DNA from: JAGVSZ01 sp019137045 | GTDB taxonomy: Bacteria > Pseudomonadota > Gammaproteobacteria > Burkholderiales > SG8-39 | DNA: 64,000 nucleotides | Direction: 5' to 3' | NCBI GenBank assembly: GCA_046347635.1 | Contig: JAXMFT010000003.1 | Coordinates: 310,001 to 374,000, forward strand | In this document: positions 33,362 through 41,427 of the stretch, in pieces | Layout of the letters: each line of letters begins with the position of its first letter | How positions within the stretch are numbered: the stretch's first letter is position 1 | Notes under the pieces: model-generated | Seen by the model: the letters and a program-made list of their open reading frames with translations, nothing else | The model's database searches: none | What the model was told of the DNA's origin: nothing | Position numbers and translations under genes: made by a program

Positions 33362-33691
33362 TCAGCGTGCGTCGGGCGCGCGCATCCAGGCCGGAATGTC
33401 GCGCTGCCCATGCAGCACCCGCCAGATGTCGACGTGATCGTCGCGCTCGACGTAGAAGACCAGATGGGGATAGTGCTTCAGCGGCCAGGACCGCAGACCC
33501 GGCAGACCGAGTTCCAGGGCATTTCGCGGCGAGCCGGTTCCGGGGTGCCGGCCGATGTGTGCGTAGGTCTCCTCCAGCGCATCGATGAAGCCCAGCGCGG
33601 CCTGCTCCGAGCCCTCGCTCAGGTAGTACTCGACGGCCTCATCGACGTCCCGATTGGCGAGCTTCCGGGGCGCGACCGGCTTCGCCTTCAC
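33362..33691 (-). CDS. parE: ParE/RelE-family toxin
   Basis: 109 residues with the ParE fold pattern: two N-terminal helices (DVDEAVEYYLSEGSEQAALGFIDALEETYAHIGRHPGTGSPR), then beta strands with LRSWPLKHYPHLVFYVERDDHVDIWRVLHGQRDIP. The C-terminal Arg-Val-Leu-His-Gly-x-Arg-Asp is typical of ParE toxins, which act on DNA gyrase in studied cases. The start is GTG 33691; with the antitoxin frame repaired, its stop and this GTG overlap as GTGA (4 nt), the normal arrangement. Confidence 0.87.
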   Translation of the reverse strand: MKAKPVAPRKLANRDVDEAVEYYLSEGSEQAALGFIDALEETYAHIGRHPGTGSPRNALELGLPGLRSWPLKHYPHLVFYVERDDHVDIWRVLHGQRDIPAWMRAPDAR

Positions 33692-33923
33692 CGCCGGGCG
33701 CGCCGTCGAGCGCGCTCGCGCAGACGGGTGAATAGCCGTCGTTCGCCGGTCCTGCCGGGGCGGACGCCCCCTCGAGCAGCAGTCCGCGCAGGCGCATCCG
33801 GTCCTGGTCGCGGCGAATCAGCTCGCGCACGTACTCGCTGCTGGTCCCATAGCCGCGCGTAGCGACCTGCTCGTCCACGAAGTCCTTCAGGGACTCGGGG
33901 AGGGAGATGTTCATCGTGCCCAT
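33639..33923 (-). CDS. parD: ParD-family antitoxin with C-terminal frameshift
   Basis: The first ~65 residues are a clean CC2985-type ParD: MNISLPESLKDFVDEQVATRGYGTSSEYVRELIRRDQDRMRLRGLLLEGA, a ribbon-helix-helix DNA-binding domain plus the toxin-binding helix. After PANDGY the frame as given runs into odd sequence (to 33639). One base over reads FTRLRERARRRARR and stops at 33688, the expected ParD tail. A missing T in the CTATTCACC run is the likely cause. The corrected gene is 33688-33923. Two TTTGGCAAAC copies lie just upstream. Confidence 0.82.
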   Translation of the reverse strand: MGTMNISLPESLKDFVDEQVATRGYGTSSEYVRELIRRDQDRMRLRGLLLEGASAPAGPANDGYSPVCASALDGAPGGEGEAGRAPEARQSGRR

Positions 33924-33940
33924 TTGGCCAGCCTAGCCTG

Positions 33941-33960
33941 TTTGGCAAACTTTGGCAAAC
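33941..33960. promoter_or_regulatory. Tandem TTTGGCAAAC repeats, putative ParD operator
   Basis: Two identical, adjacent 10-bp copies (33941-33950, 33951-33960), each nearly palindromic, begin 17 nt upstream of the parD start. ParD proteins usually autoregulate through such short repeats. Confidence 0.5.
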
Positions 33961-33978
33961 GAGCGGCCACGCGGCCGG

Positions 33979-35067
33979 TCAGGTGTTCTGGACGACGATG
34001 TTCGGGAACTTCCCCGACATGTCCTTCTGCAGGTCGCCGATCTTCACCGCCACCCGCCGCGCGATCCGGCGATAGATCTCCGCCACCCGCCCGTCGGGGT
34101 CGGCGACCACGGTCGGCTTGCCGCTGTCGGCCTGCTCGCGGATGCGGATGTCGAGCGGCAGCGCGCCGAGGAACTCCGCGTCGTAGTCCTTGCACATCTT
34201 CTCCGCGCCCCCGGCGCCGAAGATGTACTCCTCGTGGGCGCACTTCGAGCAGATGTGGATCGACATGTTCTCGACGATCCCGAGGATCGGGACGCCGACC
34301 TTCTCGAACATCTTGAGCCCCTTGCGCGCGTCGATGAGCGCGATGTCCTGCGGCGTGGTGACGATGATCGCGCCGGTGACCGGCACCTTCTGCGCGAGCG
34401 TGAGCTGGATGTCGCCGGTGCCCGGCGGCAGGTCGACCACCAGATAGTCGAGCTCGCGCCAGCGCGTGTCCTTCAGCAGCTGCTCGAGCGCCTGCGTGAC
34501 CATCGGGCCGCGCCAGACCATCGGCGTGTCGGCGTCGATCAGGAAGCCGATCGAACTCGCCTGGATCCCGTGCCCGACCATCGGCTCGAGCGTCTTGCCG
34601 TCCTTCGACTCGGGACGGCCGGTGATGCCGAGCATCGTCGGCTGCGACGGGCCGTAGATGTCGGCGTCGAGCATCCCGACCGCGGCGCCCTCGGCCGCGA
34701 GCGCGAGGGCGAGGTTGACCGCGGTGGTGGACTTGCCGACGCCGCCCTTGCCCGAGGCGACGGCGATGATGTTCTTGACGCCCGGGATGAGCTTCACGCC
34801 GCGCTGCGCGACGTGTGTCGCGATCCTGCTCGTCACATTGACAGTGACTCCGCCGACGCCCGGGAGCGCGCGCAGGCGCGCCGCGACCTGCTTGCGGATC
34901 GGCTCGACCTGCGTCTTCGCCGGGTAGGCGAGCTCGACGTCGACCGACACGTCGTTGCCGGAGACGGCGACCTTGCGCGCCGATTTCGTGGCGACGAGGT
35001 CCTTGCCGGTGTTGGGATCGACGATCTCGGAGAGCGCGCTCCGGACCTCCTGCTCGGTGATGGGCAT
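33979..35067 (-). CDS. apbC: Iron-sulfur cluster carrier ATPase ApbC/Mrp
   Basis: 362 residues. The N-terminal MIP18-like domain (residues ~5-80, VRSALSEIVDPNTGKDLV) is followed by the P-loop NTPase domain with deviant Walker A ASGKGGVGKSTTAVNLA, ADIYGPSQP, VVDLPPGTGDIQLTLAQ, and the cluster-binding CxxC in HICSKCAHEEYIFG. It carries and delivers 4Fe-4S clusters to apoproteins. ATG 35067 is preceded by AAGGAG. Divergent from metG. Clusters made here may serve the Ehr-like complex downstream; that link is inference. Confidence 0.95.
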   Translation of the reverse strand: MPITEQEVRSALSEIVDPNTGKDLVATKSARKVAVSGNDVSVDVELAYPAKTQVEPIRKQVAARLRALPGVGGVTVNVTSRIATHVAQRGVKLIPGVKNIIAVASGKGGVGKSTTAVNLALALAAEGAAVGMLDADIYGPSQPTMLGITGRPESKDGKTLEPMVGHGIQASSIGFLIDADTPMVWRGPMVTQALEQLLKDTRWRELDYLVVDLPPGTGDIQLTLAQKVPVTGAIIVTTPQDIALIDARKGLKMFEKVGVPILGIVENMSIHICSKCAHEEYIFGAGGAEKMCKDYDAEFLGALPLDIRIREQADSGKPTVVADPDGRVAEIYRRIARRVAVKIGDLQKDMSGKFPNIVVQNT

Positions 35068-35151
35068 CGACGGACTCCTTGGCGCGCGCGCGGATTGCGC
35101 GCGCGAACAGGAGGAGTCTAACAAACCGCGCCCGGGCCCCCGTAACCCCGC

Positions 35152-35157
35152 TAAAAT
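35152..35157 (+). promoter_or_regulatory. -10 box TAAAAT upstream of metG
   Basis: TAAAAT lies 26 nt before the metG start and gives a short leader with an AGAAG-type ribosome site. No good -35 element at 17 nt was found. Confidence 0.4.
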
Positions 35158-35182
35158 CATGGCTTTAGAAGAACGTCCCGCG

Positions 35183-37264
35183 ATGCCCCGCCGCCTCTTC
35201 GTCACCACCGCGCTGCCGTACGCGAACGGCTCGTTCCACATCGGCCACATCATGGAGTACATCCAGGCCGACACGTGGGTGCGCTTCCAGCGCATGCAGG
35301 GCCACGCGGTGCACTTCGTGTGCGCCGACGACGCGCACGGCGCGCCGATCATGCTCAAGGCCGAGGCCGAGGGGCTCACGCCGCAGGCCCTCGTCGAGCG
35401 CATCGCCGCCGAGCGGCCGCGCTATCTCGAAGGCTTCCATATCTCCTTCGACAACTGGCACTCGACCGACTCGCCCGAGAACGTCGAGCTCTCGCAGGAC
35501 ATCTACCGCCGGCTGAAGGCCGCCGGGCTCGTCTACAGCCGCGCGGTCGAGCAGTTCTACGACCCGGTGAAGGGCATGTTCCTCGCCGACCGCTACATCA
35601 AGGGCGAGTGCCCGAACTGCGGCGCGGCCGACCAGTACGGCGATGCGTGCGAGAACTGCTCGAGCGTCTATGCGCCGACCGACCTCAAGAACCCGTACTC
35701 GACGCTCTCGGGCGCGCGGCCGGTGCTCAAGTCCTCCGAGCACTTCTTCTTCCGGCTGTCCGACCCGAAGTGCGTCGAGTTCCTGCGGGCGTGGACGCGC
35801 GGCGAGCGCCTCCAGCCGGAGGTCGCGAACAAGGCGCGCGAATGGCTCGAAGGCGAAGGCGACCGGGCGCTCGGCGACTGGGACATCTCGCGCGACGCGC
35901 CCTACTTCGGGATCCCGATCCCGGACGCGCCGGGCAAGTACTTCTACGTGTGGCTCGACGCGCCGATCGGCTACCTCGCCTCGCTCAAGAACTATTTCGA
36001 CACCGGCAAGGCGCGCGCGAACGGCGAGACGCGCGGCTTCACCGAGTTCCTGTCCGCCCCCGACACCGAGCAGATCCATTTCATCGGCAAGGACATCATC
36101 TACTTCCACACGCTGTTCTGGCCGGCGATGCTGAAGTTCGCGGGCGCCCCGTACCGCGTACCCGACCGCGTCTACGTGCACGGGTTCATCACGGTCTCGG
36201 GCGAGAAGATGTCGAAGTCGCGCGGGACCGGCATCAGCCCGCTGCGCTACCTCGAGATCGGGCTCGACGCCGAGTGGCTGCGCTACTACATCGCCGCGAA
36301 GCTCGGGGCGAACGTCGAGGACGTGGACTTCAATCCGGACGACTTCGTGGCGCGCGTCAATGCCGACCTGGTCGGGAAGTACGTGAACATCGCGGCCCGC
36401 ACCGCGGGATTTCTCGCCAAGCGGTTCGGCGGGCGCCTGCGCGCCGCCGGTGGCGAGCTCGAGCCGTTCCAGGCCGCGCGCGGGCGCATCGCGCAGCTCT
36501 ACGAGGGACGCGAGTTCGGCAAGGCGCTGCGCGAGGTGATGCTGCTCGCGGACGCGGCGAACCAGTACGTCGACGGGCGGCGGCCCTGGGATCTCGCGAA
36601 GGACCCGGCGCGCGCGGAGGCCCTGCACGAGGTGTGCTCGGTGGCGCTCAACATGTTCCGGCTGCTGACGATCTACCTGAAGCCGGTGCTGCCGAAGCTC
36701 GCCGCCGACGTGGAGTCCTTCCTGGGCGTGCCGGCGCTCGGCTGGCACGATGCCGGGACGCTGCTTCCGGCCGGCCACGCGATCAACCCCTACCGCCACC
36801 TCATGACCCGGGTCGACCCGAAACAGGTCCAGGCGCTGTTCGAGACCGAGGCGGCGCCGCCCGCCGCGCCCGCCCCGCAGAAGCACGCGGAGCACCAGGA
36901 GCGCGCCGCCGCGAAGGCGGCCCCGGCGCCGCAGGCCGCCACGATCTCGATCGACGACTTCGCGAAGCTCGACCTGCGCGTCGCCACGATCGTCGCCGCG
37001 GACACCGTGGAGGGCGCGGACAAGCTGGTCCGGCTCACGGTGGACCTGGGCGGCGCGACGCGCACGCTCTTCGCCGGCATCAAGTCGGCCTACGACCCGG
37101 CGCAGCTCGCCGGGCGCCAGGTGGTCGTAGTCGCCAACCTCGCGCCCCGCAAGATGCGCTTCGGCACGTCGGAGGGCATGATCCTCGCCGCCTCCGGCGA
37201 CGGCCCGGGCATCTTCCTCGTCGCGCCCGACTCCGGCGCCGAGCCGGGCATGCGCGTGAAGTAG
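35183..37264 (+). CDS. metG: Methionyl-tRNA synthetase
   Basis: Charges tRNA-Met. 693 residues, the long form with a C-terminal tRNA-binding dimerisation domain. Seen: the HIGH motif at residues 19-22 (NGSFHIGHIMEY), the zinc knuckle CPNC...CENC around 145-165, WDISRDAPYFGIPIPDAPGKYFYVWLDAPIGY, KMSKS at 342-346, and a C-terminal EMAP-like domain (about 590-693, DLRVATIVAADTVEGADKLVRLTVDLGG). ATG 35183 is chosen; ATG 35159 would add eight residues. Confidence 0.97.
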   Translation: MPRRLFVTTALPYANGSFHIGHIMEYIQADTWVRFQRMQGHAVHFVCADDAHGAPIMLKAEAEGLTPQALVERIAAERPRYLEGFHISFDNWHSTDSPENVELSQDIYRRLKAAGLVYSRAVEQFYDPVKGMFLADRYIKGECPNCGAADQYGDACENCSSVYAPTDLKNPYSTLSGARPVLKSSEHFFFRLSDPKCVEFLRAWTRGERLQPEVANKAREWLEGEGDRALGDWDISRDAPYFGIPIPDAPGKYFYVWLDAPIGYLASLKNYFDTGKARANGETRGFTEFLSAPDTEQIHFIGKDIIYFHTLFWPAMLKFAGAPYRVPDRVYVHGFITVSGEKMSKSRGTGISPLRYLEIGLDAEWLRYYIAAKLGANVEDVDFNPDDFVARVNADLVGKYVNIAARTAGFLAKRFGGRLRAAGGELEPFQAARGRIAQLYEGREFGKALREVMLLADAANQYVDGRRPWDLAKDPARAEALHEVCSVALNMFRLLTIYLKPVLPKLAADVESFLGVPALGWHDAGTLLPAGHAINPYRHLMTRVDPKQVQALFETEAAPPAAPAPQKHAEHQERAAAKAAPAPQAATISIDDFAKLDLRVATIVAADTVEGADKLVRLTVDLGGATRTLFAGIKSAYDPAQLAGRQVVVVANLAPRKMRFGTSEGMILAASGDGPGIFLVAPDSGAEPGMRVK

Positions 37265-37285
37265 CCGCGCGCCGCGGAGCCGCCC

Positions 37286-38227
37286 GTGGCCGAGCCCGGC
37301 ACCGCGACCGCGAGCGTCGTCGCCCTCGCCCTCCCCGATTTCCCGCAGCGGCCGGTCGCCGAGCAGGCGCGGCTCAAGGCGCGCCTCGAAGCGCTCGTCG
37401 CGCGCGCGCTCGAGCCGCTCGCCGCCGCCGACCGCATCGTCGCGGAGACCCCCGACGGCGCCGCGCTCGTCGTGCTCGCCCCGCCGGCCGACGCGCTGGC
37501 GCTCGCCCGCCGCGCGTGCCGCGCCGCGCGCGCGGAGCGCGCGCCGCTCGCGCTGCGGATCGGGCTCACCCACGGGCCGATCGGGCTCGCGGCCGACGCG
37601 GGCGGCGAGGCGCGGCTCGTCGGCGACGCGCTCGCGTCCGGGCTCGCCATCGCGCCGTTCGCCGAGCCCGGCCAGGTGATCGCCTCGCGCGCCTTTCGCG
37701 ACGCGCTGGATGAGGGCGACGCCGCGCGCCTGCGGCCCGCCGGGACGGTGACCGATCCGGCCCTGCGCGCGCACGAGCTGTTCGCGGTCGAACCGGGCGG
37801 CGCGTCGCTGCCGCGCCGGCGGCAGCTCATCGTCGCCGGCCTGAGCGGCGCGGGCCTGCTCGGCGCCGGCTTCGCCGTGCGCGGCTGGCGCCACCGCGCC
37901 GCGCGCGCGCAGCCCCCGGGCGCGATCGCGCTCGCGATCACGCCCTGGGGCGAGGTGCGCGTCGACGGCGAGGCGAAAGGCCGGACCCCGCCGCTGAAGC
38001 GCATCGAGGTCGCGCCCGGCAGGCACAGGGTCGAGGTGCGCCATCCGCAGGGCGCGCCGCTCACGCTCGAGGTGGACCTCGCGCCGGGCGAGGAGCTGAC
38101 GGTCCGGCACGCGTTCGCGGCGCCGCGCCCCGCGCCGGCCGCGGGGTCGTCCCCGGCGCGGGAGTCGCGCAGGATCCCGACCCCGGCGGAGATCTGGCGC
38201 GACTTCCGCCGGCAGACCGGCCTGTGA
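37286..38227 (+). CDS. Degenerate nucleotidyl-cyclase-like domain, membrane helix, PEGA domain
   Basis: 313 residues in three parts. Residues ~1-165 resemble a class III adenylate cyclase core (LRIGLTHGPIGLAADAGGEARLVGDALASGLAIAPFAEPGQVIASRAFRD) but lack an obvious metal-binding Asp pair, so it probably binds ligand rather than makes cAMP. A hydrophobic segment follows (about 175-195, LIVAGLSGAGLLGAGFAV). Residues ~215-275 form a PEGA domain (GEVRVDGEAKGRTPPLKRIEVAPGRHRVEVRHP), common in kinase-linked periplasmic sensors. It overlaps the Ser/Thr kinase by 4 nt (GTGA). Its role is unknown but it surely works with that kinase. GTG start. Confidence 0.72.
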   Translation: MAEPGTATASVVALALPDFPQRPVAEQARLKARLEALVARALEPLAAADRIVAETPDGAALVVLAPPADALALARRACRAARAERAPLALRIGLTHGPIGLAADAGGEARLVGDALASGLAIAPFAEPGQVIASRAFRDALDEGDAARLRPAGTVTDPALRAHELFAVEPGGASLPRRRQLIVAGLSGAGLLGAGFAVRGWRHRAARAQPPGAIALAITPWGEVRVDGEAKGRTPPLKRIEVAPGRHRVEVRHPQGAPLTLEVDLAPGEELTVRHAFAAPRPAPAAGSSPARESRRIPTPAEIWRDFRRQTGL

Positions 38228-39423
38228 CGGCGCCGGCGCAGGCGCTCGGGCGCTACCGCATCCTCGGCGAGCTCGGCCGCGGGGCGATGGGCGTCGTCTA
38301 CCGCGCCGAGGACCCGCTGCTCAGCCGCACCGTCGCGATCAAGACGATCAGCATGGTGGCCGACGCGGAGGAGCGGGCCGAGTACGAGAAGCGCTTCTAC
38401 CAGGAGGCGAAGGCCGCCGGCGGCCTGAGCCATCCCAACGTGGTGACGATCTACGACATCGGCCACGCGGGCGACGTCGTCTACATGGCGATGGAGTACG
38501 TCGAGGGCACCGAGCTGCGCGCGCTGCTCCAGCGCGGCCGGCTCGACGCCGCCGCCGCGGTCGACATCGCCGCGCAGGTGGCCGAGGGGCTCGCGTACGC
38601 GCACGCGCGCGGCATCGTGCACCGGGACGTGAAGCCGGCCAACATCATGGTGTCGCGCGAGGGCGCGGCGAAGATCATGGATTTCGGCATCGCGCGCATG
38701 CGCGCCTCGGACGTGAAGACCCAGACCGGCATGCTGCTCGGCTCGCCCAAGTACATGGCGCCCGAGCAGCTGCGCGGCGGACCGCTCGACCCGCGCTGCG
38801 ACATCTTCTCCCTCGGGGTGGTGCTGTACGAGGCGCTCACCGGCACGCCGCCGTTCGCGGGCGCCGACCTCTCGCAGATCATGTACCAGATCGTGCACGC
38901 GGAGCCGCCGCCGCCGGGCGCGCTCAACTCGCGCGTTCCGCCGCTGCTCGACCTCATCGTGGCCAAGGCGCTCGCCAAGGACCCCGCGGCGCGCTACCCG
39001 GACGCGCGCGCGCTGGCCGCCGACCTGCGGTCCTGCCAGGCGGAGGTCGCCGCCCGCGCCGCGGCGGCGGACGCCGAGGACACGCTCACCCTTCCGCCTC
39101 CGCGGGCCGCGCCGCCCTCCGCGGCGGCGAGCCGGACGCTGCGGATGGATGCGGCGCCGCCGACCGCGCCGCCGCGCGCCGACTCGAGGCCCGCGGCTGA
39201 GGATCTCGCCCCGGTTCGATTCGAGCGCGGCGACGCGGCGCCTCGCCGCGCCCGACGGCGCGGCCGCGCGCGCGAGGCGGGTGCAGAACCGGCGCCGCGC
39301 GGCCGCGCGCGCGGACGGCGCGCGCAGTCGCTGGATCCTCGTCGCGGGTGTTACCATCGCCGCGCTCGTTGCGTTGGCGATTGCCGCCGGCTGATCCCCG
39401 TGCTTCACCCACACTCCCGATGA
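38224..39423 (+). CDS. Ser/Thr protein kinase heading the Ehr-like operon; C-terminus frameshifted
   Basis: The kinase domain (about residues 8-265) is complete: GELGRGAMGVVYRAED, VAIKTI (Lys), HRDVKPANIMVS, DFGIARM, GSPKYMAPEQLRGG. A Pro/Ala-rich linker follows. As given, the tail is out of character (basic, no membrane segment) and ends at 39423, overlapping hyfB by 4 nt. A one-base shift near 39200-39240 instead yields SRWILVAGVTIAALVALAIAAG and a stop at 39394, the single C-terminal membrane helix expected of such kinases. It is coupled to the PEGA protein upstream and to hyfB downstream. Confidence 0.85.
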   Translation: MTAPAQALGRYRILGELGRGAMGVVYRAEDPLLSRTVAIKTISMVADAEERAEYEKRFYQEAKAAGGLSHPNVVTIYDIGHAGDVVYMAMEYVEGTELRALLQRGRLDAAAAVDIAAQVAEGLAYAHARGIVHRDVKPANIMVSREGAAKIMDFGIARMRASDVKTQTGMLLGSPKYMAPEQLRGGPLDPRCDIFSLGVVLYEALTGTPPFAGADLSQIMYQIVHAEPPPPGALNSRVPPLLDLIVAKALAKDPAARYPDARALAADLRSCQAEVAARAAAADAEDTLTLPPPRAAPPSAAASRTLRMDAAPPTAPPRADSRPAAEDLAPVRFERGDAAPRRARRRGRAREAGAEPAPRGRARGRRAQSLDPRRGCYHRRARCVGDCRRLIPVLHPHSR

Positions 39424-41420
39424 GCGTCACACCCCTCGCCGCCGCGCTCGCGGCCGCGGCGGCCTGGCTCGGAATCGCCGCGATCGGCGTCTTCACGCCG
39501 CACGCGCTGCGCTTCGTCGCCAAGGTCCTGTACCCGCTCGGCGCGGCGGTCGGTCTCGCGCTCGCGGCGACCGCGCTCGTCGCGGTCGGGCAGCCGCCCG
39601 ACGAGCTCGCGCTGCCGCTCGGCCTGCCCGACCTGCCGTTCCACTTCCGGCTGGACGCGCTCTCGGCGTTCTTCCTGCTCATCCTCGGCGCGGTCGCTGC
39701 GGGGGTGTCGGTGTTCGCGGCCGGGTACCTGCGCCCTGGCGAGGGCACGCAGCCGGGCGTCCAGTGCCTCTGGTACCACCTCTTCCTCGCGTCGATGGCG
39801 CTCGTCCTGCTCGCCGGCGACGCGTACGCGTTCATGGTGACGTGGGAGACGATGGCGCTCGCGTCCTTCTTCCTCGTGACGAGCGAACACCGCAGCGCCG
39901 AGATCCGGCGCGCCGGCTACCTGTACCTGCTGATCGCGCACGTCGGCGCGATCGCGCTGCTGATGTGCTTCGGCGTCCTGCACGGCTTCGGCGACTACAC
40001 GTTCGCCAACATGCGCCAGGTCGAGCTCACGCCGTTCTGGGCGACGGTCGCGTTCCTGCTCGCGCTGTTCGGGTTCGGCGCCAAGGCGGGCATGCTCCCG
40101 CTGCACGTCTGGCTGCCGGAGGCGCACCCGGCCGCGCCCTCCCCGGTGTCGGCGCTGATGAGCGCGGTGATGCTGAAGACCGCGGTGTACGGGCTGCTGC
40201 GGGTGACGTTCGACCTGCTGCACACGCAGGTGTGGTGGTGGGGCGTGACCGCGCTCGCGATCGGGCTCCTCACCGCGATCTATGGCGTGGTGTTCAGCGC
40301 GGTGCAGTCGGACATGAAGCGGCTGCTCGCGTACTCCTCGATCGAGAACATCGGGTTCGTCCTGGTCGGGTTCGGGCTGGGGGTCACGTTCGCCGCCTAC
40401 CGGATGTACGGCCTGGCGGCGCTCGCGCTCACCGCGATGCTCTACCACTGCCTCAACCACGCCTACTTCAAGAGCCTGCTCTTCCTCGCCACCGGCGCGG
40501 TGCTGCACGCGACGCGGGAGCGCGCCCTCGGCCGGCTGGGCGGGCTCATCCACCGCATGCCCTGGGTCGCCTGGCTCGCCCTCGTCGGCACGCTCGCGAT
40601 CGCCGGCATGCCGCCGCTCAACGGCTTCGTGTCCGAGTGGCTGCTGCTGCAGGCGTTCCTCTTCTCGCCCGCCCTGCCCGACGCCTACCTCAACCTGCTC
40701 GTCCCGGTCGCGGCGGCCGCGATCGCGCTGGCGGCGGCGCTGTCGGCCTACGTGATGGTGAAGTTCTACGGCATCGTCTTCCTCGGCCAGCCGCGCGAGG
40801 AGAAGCTCGCCGCCGCGCACGATGCCGGCCGCTGGGAGCGCGTCGCGCTCGTCTGGCTCGCCGCGGGCTGCGTGGCGCTCGGCGTGATGCCGGTGCAGGT
40901 CATCTCGCTCATCGACTTCGTCACCGGCCCGATGCTGGGGACGAACCTGTCCGCGGCGACCGGCGCCACGCACTGGCTGTTCCTCGCCCCGATCAACCCC
41001 CAGCGCGCGAGCTACTCGCCGCTGCTCGTGCTGGTCGGCCTCGCGGTGGCGACTGCGGCGGCCTGGTTCGCGGTGCGGCGCTTCTATCACGGCCGCGTCC
41101 GGCGCGCGCCGCCGTGGGACTGCGGCTACCCGCTGCAGAACGCGCGCATGCAGGACACCGCCGAGGGCTTCGGCCAGCCGGTGCGGCAGATCTTCGAGCC
41201 GTTCTTCCGCATGCAGCGCGAGCTGCCGGCGCCGTTCGACGCGGCGCCGCGCTACCGCGTGACGGTCGAGGACCAGCTCTGGCACTGGTGCTACCTGCCG
41301 GTCGCGCGCCTGGTCGAGCGGCTGACCGCGCTCGTGACCGTCCTGCAGCGCGGCCGCATCTCGGTGTACCTGCTGTACAGCTTCGGCACGCTGCTCGTGC
41401 TGCTCTTCCTGGTCCGGTGA
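39420..41420 (+). CDS. hyfB: HyfB-like proton-translocating membrane subunit (NuoL/Mrp-A family)
   Basis: 666 residues and about 14-16 hydrophobic helices. It carries the antiporter-like signature FGFGAKAGMLPLHVWLPEAHPAAPSPVSALMSAVMLKTAVYGLLR, with the key Lys and Glu/His positions kept, and DMKRLLAYSSIENIG. The long C-terminal extension (WDCGYPLQNARMQDTAEGFGQPVRQIFEPFF) identifies hydrogenase-4 component B over NuoL. It would couple electron transfer in the peripheral arm to proton or sodium transport. First membrane subunit of the complex. Confidence 0.92.
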   Translation: MSVTPLAAALAAAAAWLGIAAIGVFTPHALRFVAKVLYPLGAAVGLALAATALVAVGQPPDELALPLGLPDLPFHFRLDALSAFFLLILGAVAAGVSVFAAGYLRPGEGTQPGVQCLWYHLFLASMALVLLAGDAYAFMVTWETMALASFFLVTSEHRSAEIRRAGYLYLLIAHVGAIALLMCFGVLHGFGDYTFANMRQVELTPFWATVAFLLALFGFGAKAGMLPLHVWLPEAHPAAPSPVSALMSAVMLKTAVYGLLRVTFDLLHTQVWWWGVTALAIGLLTAIYGVVFSAVQSDMKRLLAYSSIENIGFVLVGFGLGVTFAAYRMYGLAALALTAMLYHCLNHAYFKSLLFLATGAVLHATRERALGRLGGLIHRMPWVAWLALVGTLAIAGMPPLNGFVSEWLLLQAFLFSPALPDAYLNLLVPVAAAAIALAAALSAYVMVKFYGIVFLGQPREEKLAAAHDAGRWERVALVWLAAGCVALGVMPVQVISLIDFVTGPMLGTNLSAATGATHWLFLAPINPQRASYSPLLVLVGLAVATAAAWFAVRRFYHGRVRRAPPWDCGYPLQNARMQDTAEGFGQPVRQIFEPFFRMQRELPAPFDAAPRYRVTVEDQLWHWCYLPVARLVERLTALVTVLQRGRISVYLLYSFGTLLVLLFLVR

Positions 41421-41427
41421 GCGCGCG

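Noticed and set aside
33979..35403. Longer start for apbC reaching into metG
   Set aside because: The upstream extension overlaps metG antisense; ATG 35067 has AAGGAG and the conserved N-terminus.
39205..39235. tRNA T-loop-like GGTTCGATTC
   Set aside because: It lies inside the kinase gene, and no cloverleaf arms could be paired around it.
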